DNA of 6,144 nucleotides, taken from positions 1 through 6,144 of the forward strand of contig CAMLKY010000137.1 of NCBI GenBank assembly GCA_946480545.1, written 5' to 3'. This DNA comes from an uncultured Acidobacteriota bacterium. Its GTDB lineage: Bacteria > Acidobacteriota > Blastocatellia > Pyrinomonadales > Pyrinomonadaceae. The notes below the pieces were generated by a model. The model was not told the origin of the DNA. It made no database searches and saw only the letters and a program-made list of their open reading frames with translations. Made by a program: the position numbers and the translations under genes. Each line of letters begins with the position of its first letter. Positions within the stretch are counted from its first letter, which is position 1. Of the stretch, positions 1 through 5,765 are shown in pieces.

Positions 1-1
1 T

Positions 2-2431
2 GACTCAGCGGCACCTCCGCCGTGCGCACCGGTCATCACAACTGGTTCGTACCGGCCCACAAATTATGTCTTCGGCATCGAGGTAGATACTTTTCCAGCA
101 TCCGCTCCCGCAGGTCCGTACAACCACGCGGCCCCGACGGGCACGGCGACATTCGGCTCGTCATTCAACGGAATAGCGCCTAACGGAACCTGGAATCTTT
201 ATGCCGTCGACGATTCACTGGGCGGCGGCACGTCGACGGTTGGTGGCGGCTGGTCGATCGAGATCACAACCGACGAGAATATCGCGATCACGTCGACTGC
301 GATCGCTTCGTCGGCAAATCCGGCTCTGACGACGCAGAACATCACGTTCACCGCGACGGTCACAAGCGGTGCAAGCCCCGTCACCGAGGGGGCCGTCTCG
401 TTCGCGAACAATGGCGTAGCGATCGCGGGATGCAGCGGCGTAGCGGTCGACGGGTCAGGCCAGGCCACATGCGTGACCATGCTTCCTGAAGGGACGCGTA
501 CGATCAGCGCTCATTATGGCGGCACGGCTTCGTTTGGAATCAGCAGTGCGAGCCTGAGCCAGACGGTCAACAGTCCAACGGTCGCGACGGGTGCCCAGTT
601 CTGTAACAACGGCGGGATCAGTATCGTGGACCCGCCCGGCGGATCAACGCCGTATCCATCTAACATTTCGGTTTCTGGTTTGTTCGGTACCGTCGGAAGC
701 GTCAGCGTCGATTTGAACGGTCTTACGGCCCCGCGTCCAAACAATCTTGATCTCCTTCTCGTAGGGCCCGGCGGTCAGGCGTTTGTCATCATGTCCGATG
801 TCGGCGACGGAACGACGGCGGCTACAAACGTCAATCTGGCGCTCACAGATTCGGCGGCGGGATTGATGCCAATCGGTCTACCACTTTCGTCGGGCACATA
901 TCGCCCGACCGATTCCGCGGTCATAGGGCAGCCCGATGTCTTCCCGGCTCCGGCACCAGGCTCGTTTAGTCTCGCCGCTCCGGCCGGGTCTGCGACCTTC
1001 GGCTCTGTCTATGGTGGAACTCAGCCAAACGGGACGTGGTCGCTCTACTCGATCGATGACAGTGTCGGCGGCGGGGCCAGCTCACTAACCGGCTGGTGCG
1101 TTAACTTTACTGTTACGCCCTTCTCAACCACGACGGCTTTGGCTTCATCGCTAAATCCTTCTAATACGGGCGATAGCGTAACGTTCACGGCAACCGTGGC
1201 GTCTTCTGCAGGAACACCGACCGGCACGGTCGAATTTTTCGATGGCATGACGAGCCTTGGAACCGACACGCTCGACGCTGCGGGTGAAGCAACGCTGACC
1301 ACATCGGCCCTTGCTAGCGGCAGCCATAACATCACCGCGCATTATCTTGGAGCCTCGGTCGGTGCGGGCGGCGGTGGCTACGCCGCGAGCACTTCGAACA
1401 CGGTCGTACAAGTCGTACGGACGGCACCCACGGCAAATCCGGATGCGTACGCGACCAATGAAGACCAACCGCTAAACGTCGCTGCTCCGGGAGTGCTTGG
1501 GAACGACACCGACCCGGATGCCGGTGCGACGTTGACGGCGGTCCTTGTTAGCGGGCCTTCGAACGCCCAGTCGTTCATGCTCAACGCAGACGGTTCGTTC
1601 AGCTACACGCCGAACCCGAACTTCTTCGGTGCCGACTCGTTCACGTACAAGGCTCGTGACAATACGAATCTTGACTCGAACACCGTAACCGTAAGCATCA
1701 CCGTCAATGCTGTAGATGATGGACCTGAGGTCGCCGTCAGCGGCGGCGGCGCGTGCGGAAGTGGAGCAGCGACCGGAACGATTAACCTAACCGTGAGCGA
1801 CTCCGACACGCCGGCCGCAAACCTGACGCTCAGCGCCACCTCGTCGAACACTACGCTTGTTCCGAATGCGAATATTTCATTCGGCGGCAGCGGAGCGAAT
1901 CGTACGATGACGGTGGTTGCCACGAGTCCGACAACGATCCAGAGCTCAACGATCACCGTCACGGTCAGTGACGGCTCAGAGAGCGGGACCGTGACCGTTA
2001 CTGTTATCGTCGGCACTAGCAACGCGGACAACATCAGCGGCACCGCCGGCGCCGATATGATCTTCGGGCGACAGGACAGCGACACGGTCAACGCCGGTGG
2101 CGGTAATGATCTTGTCTGCGGCGGTACGGGCAATGACGTACTGAATGGCGGGAGCGGAAACGATACGCTCGACGGAGAACACGGCGACGATACAATCCGC
2201 GGCGAGAACGGCAATGACATCCTGAGAGGCGACAATGGCGCCGACATCCTCGAGGGTGGCAATGACGACGACGTTCTTACTGGAGGCTCGGGACCGGACT
2301 CGTTCAGTGGCGGGCCTGGCACCGATACAACAACCGACTTCAATGCCGGCGAGGGCGATACCCAGGACGGTAGTTTGGGTTCGCTGGTTCGCGAACGGCT
2401 CGAATGGATAATATCGCTGACCTCGGGTTAG
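2..2431 (+). CDS. Large secreted P-domain/Ig-like/cadherin-like/RTX repeat protein, 5' partial
   Basis: The frame is open from the first full codon at base 2 to TAG at 2429-2431 (809 residues visible), so the gene starts left of the window. The ATG at 473 lies inside an Ig-like domain and is not the start. Approximate modules by visible residue: 1-90 end of a proprotein-convertase P-domain-like module (NGTWNLYAVDD, GGGWSIEI); 91-193 Ig-like repeat; 194-374 second P-like module (RPNNLDLLLVGPGG, NGTWSLYSIDD); 375-477 Ig-like (TPTGTVEFFDG); 478-573 cadherin-like (GVLGNDTDPDAG, DGSFSYTPNPNFFGADSFTY); 574-672 divergent Ig-like; 680-778 eleven RTX nonapeptides; 779-809 non-repetitive tail. The product is probably an extracellular or surface adhesive/matrix protein with Ca2+-stabilised modules. 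No peptidase domain is seen. The N-terminus is missing, so the export signal cannot be read, but the downstream paralogue has a Sec signal peptide. The domain names come from sequence patterns, and the biological role is inferred. Confidence 0.88.
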   Translation, partial: DSAAPPPCAPVITTGSYRPTNYVFGIEVDTFPASAPAGPYNHAAPTGTATFGSSFNGIAPNGTWNLYAVDDSLGGGTSTVGGGWSIEITTDENIAITSTAIASSANPALTTQNITFTATVTSGASPVTEGAVSFANNGVAIAGCSGVAVDGSGQATCVTMLPEGTRTISAHYGGTASFGISSASLSQTVNSPTVATGAQFCNNGGISIVDPPGGSTPYPSNISVSGLFGTVGSVSVDLNGLTAPRPNNLDLLLVGPGGQAFVIMSDVGDGTTAATNVNLALTDSAAGLMPIGLPLSSGTYRPTDSAVIGQPDVFPAPAPGSFSLAAPAGSATFGSVYGGTQPNGTWSLYSIDDSVGGGASSLTGWCVNFTVTPFSTTTALASSLNPSNTGDSVTFTATVASSAGTPTGTVEFFDGMTSLGTDTLDAAGEATLTTSALASGSHNITAHYLGASVGAGGGGYAASTSNTVVQVVRTAPTANPDAYATNEDQPLNVAAPGVLGNDTDPDAGATLTAVLVSGPSNAQSFMLNADGSFSYTPNPNFFGADSFTYKARDNTNLDSNTVTVSITVNAVDDGPEVAVSGGGACGSGAATGTINLTVSDSDTPAANLTLSATSSNTTLVPNANISFGGSGANRTMTVVATSPTTIQSSTITVTVSDGSESGTVTVTVIVGTSNADNISGTAGADMIFGRQDSDTVNAGGGNDLVCGGTGNDVLNGGSGNDTLDGEHGDDTIRGENGNDILRGDNGADILEGGNDDDVLTGGSGPDSFSGGPGTDTTTDFNAGEGDTQDGSLGSLVRERLEWIISLTSG
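2039..2335 (+). repeat. RTX (hemolysin-type Ca2+-binding) nonapeptide array, 11 units
   Basis: Within the first gene, eleven consecutive in-phase nine-residue units follow the GGxGxDxUx pattern. The clearest are GGTGNDVLN, GGSGNDTLD, GENGNDILR and GGSGPDSFS. The edge units (GTAGADMIF, GRQDSDTVN, GGPGTDTTT) are degenerate. Such units are known to fold into a parallel beta-roll that binds Ca2+ outside the cell. The array is followed by 31 residues beginning DFNAGEGDTQDG. Unit 3 carries a Cys (visible residue 706) at its last position, which is unusual for this repeat. At DNA level this is a 27-bp periodic array, with units diverged from each other. Confidence 0.93.
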
Positions 2432-2444
2432 CGGTCCAACCTAT

Positions 2445-2486
2445 GAGCCCCCGGCCGATCCCGACCGGCCGGGGGTTCCGTATTTT
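2445..2486 (+). terminator. GC-rich hairpin, possible intrinsic terminator or attenuator
   Basis: A perfect 10-bp stem is formed by cccccggccg at 2448-2457 and cggccggggg at 2466-2475, with an 8-base loop. It extends outward by three further pairs (2445-2447 with 2476-2478, one of them G-U). It begins 13 bases after the stop codon of the first large gene. The downstream tract is only weakly T-rich (tatttta, 2481-2487), so termination may be partial. Because the next gene begins only 24 bases further on, read-through into it is plausible. Confidence 0.62.
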
Positions 2487-2498
2487 AGCTCGGCTTCT

Positions 2499-2504
2499 AA
2501 GGGG
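2499..2504 (+). promoter_or_regulatory. Shine-Dalgarno site of the second large gene
   Basis: The purine-rich aagggg lies six bases upstream of the ATG at 2511, at normal spacing. It supports that ATG as the start, and so does the signal peptide that begins at this Met. No convincing -35/-10 pair was found between the hairpin and this site. Confidence 0.7.
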
Positions 2505-2510
2505 TAATAA

Positions 2511-2600
2511 ATGAAGATCAACTTTCACTCGACTTCACGATATTTATCGCAGGCACTTGCGGTCTTAATAATCTCACTCACTCAACTTCCGGCAATAGCT
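2511..2600 (+). other. Sec signal peptide coding segment
   Basis: The first 30 residues have the classic three-part layout: a basic start with Lys2 and Arg10, a hydrophobic core around residues 15-24 (ALAVLIISL), and a small-residue cleavage motif Ala28-Ile29-Ala30. Cleavage would fall before Leu31. There is no lipobox Cys after the core, so the protein is expected to be a non-lipidated exported protein. Confidence 0.85.
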
Positions 2601-5042
2601 CTCGGATTTGGCTTCGAAGGCGCCAGACTTACCGGACTGGATCTGTTCGCTCTCCCTCGTACGGTGAAGACCACGCCGGCCGATGACCCAGCGGTCTTGG
2701 CCGTGTTCTCGAATACAACGGCGCTAACCGTCAACGATAGGGCGGGTGCATCGCCTCCCGGAACGTCGACTCCGTTGTACCCATCACCGATAGCGGTCTC
2801 AGGCCTGGTCGGTACGATATCCGATGTCAATGTTACGATCTCTGACTTGACGGCGCTCAGGCCTCGTGACTTGGACTTTCTCCTCGTAGGCCCAGGCGGG
2901 CAGACGCTCGTGATCGCATCCGACGTCGGCGGTCTGTGTGCTGTAACAACAGTGGACATAACCGCGGACGATCAAGCTGGCTCTCTCATGCCCGATTCTG
3001 CGTCAGCTCCTCCGTGCGCGCCGGTCCTGGTTGCAGGCTCTTACCGCCCCACGAATATCACGTCGGGAAGTGTTGGAGACACGCCGGATGTTTTCCCCGC
3101 CCCGGCCCCGGGTGGCACCCACGGTACCCCGGCGCCGACGGGGAGTGCGACGCTGAATGGAACATTTGGAGGTCTCAACCCGAACGGCACCTGGAACCTT
3201 TATGTTGTCGACGATAGTCTGGGCGGCGGAGCATCTACTATCGGCGGCGGATGGTCGATCGATATCACGACGGTGGGCGGGATCGAGGCGACCAATACCG
3301 CTATCGGCTCAAGCGTAAATCCGTCGACGGTCGGACAGAATGTTGTTTTTACATCGACGACCACGGTAGCCAGCAGCGGTCTTCCGGTGACGACCGGAAC
3401 CGTGAGCTTCACGCAGCAGGGAGTCGCGATCGCGGGCTGTACCGGCGTTGCGGTCAATGTCTCGGGTCAGGCGACGTGTTCTACAGCGGCTCTCGCCGAA
3501 GGCACTCGCACCATCCAGGCGACCTACAGCGGAACGGCCACGCTCGGGACGAGCAACGCATCGCTCTCGCAAGTGATCAATAGCCCAACGGTGCAGACCG
3601 GAGCTCAGTTCTGTAATAACGGAGGCTTGACGTTCCCCGACAGCGGTACGCCCGCTCCTGTTTACCCATCGAACATAACCGTCTCCGGCTTGTTCGGCAC
3701 GGTCGCAACGGTAACCGCAACCATCAATGGCTTCAACGCGCCGCGGCCGAGCAACATAGATCTTATGCTGGTCGGTCCCACCGGAGCCGCATTTGAGATG
3801 ATGTCGGATGTCGGAGACGCCGTTAATCCCGCGAACGTCAATCTGGTGTTGGCCGACAGCGCCGGATCCCCATTGGGGACCGGGGTGCTCGCCAGCGGCA
3901 CATTTCGACCCACGGACCATATCGAAGTCGACACCTTCCCGATTCCCGCACCGGCCGGAGCAGCCCAAGCCGCTCCCAGCGGAGTTGCGACTTTTACATC
4001 GACATTTGGGACGACGAACCCGAACGGTACGTGGAGACTTTACGCTGTTGATGACGGGCCCGGGGGCGGAGCCAGCACCATCGCCGGCTGGTGTGTAACA
4101 TTTACACTTACGCCGTTCGCGACCTCGACGGCGGTCACGTCGTCGGCTGACCCGTCCGTTTTCGGTCAGCCTGTCACCTTCACTGCCACAGTGACCTCGG
4201 GGGCCGGTACCCCGACCGGAAACGTGCAGTTCTTTGATGGAGCAACGCCTATCGGAGGGCCGGTAGCTCTCAACGGTTTGGGCCAGGCGGCTGTCACGAC
4301 ATCAACCCTGAGCGTCGGCAACCACTCGATCACGGCTCAGTATTTAGGAGCCACGGTTGGAGTTGGAGGTGGCGGATTCGCGGGAAGCACAGGAACCCTG
4401 ACGGGCGACCCGCAGGTCGTGAACCCCGCGAACACTACTACCACTATCACATCCAATCAGCCCAATCCGGTTGGCACTGGTATCCCTGTTACGTATACCG
4501 CAACGGTCACGGCACAGGCACCCAGCGTTGCTTCGGTTGGTGCGAACGGCACCGTAACCTTCTTCCGCGATGGACAGGCATTCTGTGCGAACACGCCATT
4601 GAATGCCAGTGCACAGGCAACGTGTCAGCTTACCTTTACGGTCGCGGCGACCTACAACATAACGGCGCAGTACAACGGCACGTCGAACTTCAATTCGAGT
4701 AATGCGACCCCGTTTGCGCAGCAAGTGCTCGGGCCAACGGCTGCAAACGTCATCGTTTCAGGCCGGGTGATGGATCGCAGCGGGCGGGGCTTGGCTGGGG
4801 CGACCGTTTCGATGACGAATCAGGAAGGCGTCGTCATCTGGGCGGTTACGAACCCGTTCGGGTATTACCGTTTTGCTGCGGTACCGAGCGGTCAGACGTA
4901 TATGATGTCGGCTCGGCACAAACGTTTCGAGTTTGTACCACGCAGCCTGAGCGTGATCGAGGATCGGTCGGGCATCGACTTTGTGCCCGAGGGCTCGAAG
5001 GCTACGAATACCGCAAAGGCGAAGACGAACTCGCAGCCCTGA
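2511..5042 (+). CDS. Secreted P-domain/Ig-like repeat protein with C-terminal carboxypeptidase-regulatory-like domain
   Basis: This is a complete 843-residue gene (ATG, TGA at 5040-5042). Approximate modules: 1-30 Sec signal peptide; 64-257 proprotein-convertase P-domain-like module (RPRDLDFLLVGPGG, NGTWNLYVVDD, GGGWSIDI); 258-360 Ig-like; 361-536 second P-like module (RPSNIDLMLVGPTG, NGTWRLYAVDD, AGWCVTF); 537-641 Ig-like (TPTGNVQFFDG); 642-742 third Ig-like (NGTVTFFRDG); 744-827 carboxypeptidase-regulatory-like beta-sandwich (VSGRVMDRSGRGLAGATV, FGYYRFAAVPSGQTY); 828-843 Lys/Thr/Asn-rich tail. It contains eight Cys in four plausible disulfide pairs, fitting an exported protein. No peptidase, LPxTG, PEP-CTERM or transmembrane anchor is visible. 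It is a tandem paralogue of the upstream gene: residues from 162 on align collinearly with the visible start of that protein, up to the end of the second Ig-like domain. An adhesive or structural extracellular role is inferred, and the ligand is unknown. Acidobacteriota proteins often end in this kind of regulatory-like domain. Confidence 0.93.
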   Translation: MKINFHSTSRYLSQALAVLIISLTQLPAIALGFGFEGARLTGLDLFALPRTVKTTPADDPAVLAVFSNTTALTVNDRAGASPPGTSTPLYPSPIAVSGLVGTISDVNVTISDLTALRPRDLDFLLVGPGGQTLVIASDVGGLCAVTTVDITADDQAGSLMPDSASAPPCAPVLVAGSYRPTNITSGSVGDTPDVFPAPAPGGTHGTPAPTGSATLNGTFGGLNPNGTWNLYVVDDSLGGGASTIGGGWSIDITTVGGIEATNTAIGSSVNPSTVGQNVVFTSTTTVASSGLPVTTGTVSFTQQGVAIAGCTGVAVNVSGQATCSTAALAEGTRTIQATYSGTATLGTSNASLSQVINSPTVQTGAQFCNNGGLTFPDSGTPAPVYPSNITVSGLFGTVATVTATINGFNAPRPSNIDLMLVGPTGAAFEMMSDVGDAVNPANVNLVLADSAGSPLGTGVLASGTFRPTDHIEVDTFPIPAPAGAAQAAPSGVATFTSTFGTTNPNGTWRLYAVDDGPGGGASTIAGWCVTFTLTPFATSTAVTSSADPSVFGQPVTFTATVTSGAGTPTGNVQFFDGATPIGGPVALNGLGQAAVTTSTLSVGNHSITAQYLGATVGVGGGGFAGSTGTLTGDPQVVNPANTTTTITSNQPNPVGTGIPVTYTATVTAQAPSVASVGANGTVTFFRDGQAFCANTPLNASAQATCQLTFTVAATYNITAQYNGTSNFNSSNATPFAQQVLGPTAANVIVSGRVMDRSGRGLAGATVSMTNQEGVVIWAVTNPFGYYRFAAVPSGQTYMMSARHKRFEFVPRSLSVIEDRSGIDFVPEGSKATNTAKAKTNSQP

Positions 5043-5043
5043 T

Positions 5044-5066
5044 CTGCACACGCTGTGCGTTTCTTT
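5044..5066 (+). terminator. Small hairpin with T-rich tail after the stop codon
   Basis: A gcaca/tgtgc stem of 5 bp (5046-5050 with 5054-5058) has a 3-base loop and is followed by gtttcttta. It begins just after the TGA of the second large gene. It is short and may be chance, but its position directly before a much stronger terminator suggests a possible tandem arrangement. Confidence 0.3.
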
Positions 5067-5068
5067 AC

Positions 5069-5104
5069 CTGGAGCGTGTTCTTAACTGAGCACGCTCCAG
5101 TTTT
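5069..5104 (+). terminator. Strong intrinsic (Rho-independent) terminator
   Basis: A perfect 10-bp stem is formed by ctggagcgtg (5069-5078) and cacgctccag (5091-5100). It continues inward by three more pairs, one of them G-U, to close a 6-base loop, ttaact at 5082-5087. The 3' arm runs straight into tttt at 5101-5104. This is the expected end of the transcript of the 843-residue protein gene. The T-run is on the plus side only, so it acts in one direction. Confidence 0.88.
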
Positions 5105-5121
5105 CTGTTGAGGTGGCTTCG

Positions 5122-5126
5122 CGGGA
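5122..5126 (+). promoter_or_regulatory. Candidate ribosome-binding site deciding the hydroxylase start
   Basis: The purine stretch cggga (cgggaaa, 5122-5128) lies about eight bases before the ATG at 5134. The alternative GTG at 5113 has no purine-rich site at proper spacing; the gag of gaggtgg overlaps or abuts it. This favours the ATG, though the match to the anti-Shine-Dalgarno is modest. Confidence 0.4.
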
Positions 5127-5133
5127 AATACTT

Positions 5134-5694
5134 ATGGCACCGCCGATCGTAAAACTACCGATGGTGTTCGACGCGGCATCAGTCGCGCAAGACCTCTCGA
5201 AGTTCACTTCCGACGACTGGGAGCCGCACTTCAACAAGCAATACTACGAAGGTGATTGGAGCGGGATCGCGTTGAGGGCGCCGTTGAACGCGAACGTGAA
5301 TGTCACGCTCTACCCGGACCCGACAGCGGAGAGCTACGCCGACACGAACGCGCTTGTCAGGTGCCCGGCCGTGGCGGAAATCTTAAAGGAATTTAAATGC
5401 GAGACAGAGGCTGTTCGGTTCCTGAGGTTAGGTGCCGGTGCGGTGATTCGCGAGCATAGAGATTATAAGCTCAGCGCCGACGACGGCCTGGCGCGTGTTC
5501 ACGTACCGATCAAGACCAGCCCCGAGATTGAGTTCTATCTCGGAGGAGAGCGAGTCGTCATGAAAGAAGGCGAAGCATGGTACCTAAACTTCAACCTTCC
5601 GCATAGTGTTCGAAACAACACCGTGCATGTCCGGATCCACCTGGTGATCGACTGCGTCGTCAACGATTGGTTTCGTGACCTAATAGCTGCCTAG
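5134..5694 (+). CDS. Aspartyl/asparaginyl beta-hydroxylase-like 2-oxoglutarate/Fe(II) dioxygenase
   Basis: The 186-residue protein resembles the bacterial Asp/Asn beta-hydroxylase (Asp_Arg_Hydrox) family. Members are known to hydroxylate amino-acid side chains using 2-oxoglutarate, O2 and Fe(II). Visible catalytic signature on the cupin-like core: His108-Arg-Asp110 (EHRDYKL) and distal His157 (LPHSVRN) as the likely iron ligands, with Arg167 (VHVRIHL), ten residues after His157, as the likely 2-oxoglutarate carboxylate ligand. The flanking EIEFYLGGERVVMKEGEAWY is typical of the jelly-roll strands. There is no signal peptide or membrane segment, so it should be cytoplasmic. The ATG at 5134 is preferred over the in-frame GTG at 5113, which would add seven residues and sits only 9 bases after the terminator. 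A strong terminator separates it from the upstream gene, so it probably has its own promoter, which I could not identify. The substrate is unknown. Confidence 0.88.
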   Translation: MAPPIVKLPMVFDAASVAQDLSKFTSDDWEPHFNKQYYEGDWSGIALRAPLNANVNVTLYPDPTAESYADTNALVRCPAVAEILKEFKCETEAVRFLRLGAGAVIREHRDYKLSADDGLARVHVPIKTSPEIEFYLGGERVVMKEGEAWYLNFNLPHSVRNNTVHVRIHLVIDCVVNDWFRDLIAA

Positions 5695-5701
5695 CTCGGT
5701 T

Positions 5702-5757
5702 TTCTGCCTTCGGCCGTCTGCTTGCTGCCCTCCGCCTTCATCCTTCTGCCTTCATCC
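5702..5757. repeat. Degenerate heptanucleotide tandem repeat, consensus TTCNNCC
   Basis: Eight consecutive 7-base units run in perfect phase: ttctgcc, ttcggcc, gtctgct, tgctgcc, ctccgcc, ttcatcc, ttctgcc, ttcatcc, followed by the T-rich ttttctt. The last three units are clean copies of two variants (ttctgcc and ttcatcc) and the middle ones are decayed. The array fills nearly all of the 71-base gap between the convergent hydroxylase and YifB-like genes. Its type is like the short tandemly repeated heptamers known from cyanobacteria and some other bacteria. No hairpin terminator for either flanking gene is visible in this gap. Confidence 0.75.
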
Positions 5758-5765
5758 TTTTCTTA

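Noticed and set aside
2039..2335. Regular 27-bp periodicity that could be mistaken for a CRISPR-like or satellite array
   Set aside because: The period is exactly nine codons in the reading frame, and the units match the RTX nonapeptide at protein level while diverging at DNA level.
1603..2343. Long open frame on the minus strand (246 residues)
   Set aside because: It is antisense to the cadherin-like, Ig-like and RTX coding region. Its Ser/Pro/Val-rich translation is what biased codon use and the repeats produce, it has no recognisable domain, and the plus-strand reading has clear domains throughout.
2936..3217. Small plus-strand open frame in another phase inside the second large gene (93 residues)
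   Set aside because: It overlaps the conserved P-like module in a different frame, and its Cys/Arg/His-rich product is typical of an out-of-frame translation.
3309..3968. Minus-strand open frame of 219 residues and overlapping smaller ones
   Set aside because: The Arg/Gly-rich composition is typical of an antisense shadow, and the plus strand here encodes conserved Ig-like and P-like modules with matching residues in the paralogue.
5113..5133. GTG at 5113 as the hydroxylase start
   Set aside because: It has no ribosome-binding site at proper spacing and sits only nine bases after the terminator. The ATG at 5134 begins closer to the conserved core (KLPMVFD). It remains possible.
2511..5694. 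Operon joining the 843-residue protein gene and the hydroxylase gene
   Set aside because: A strong intrinsic terminator with a tttt tail lies between them, so routine co-transcription is unlikely.
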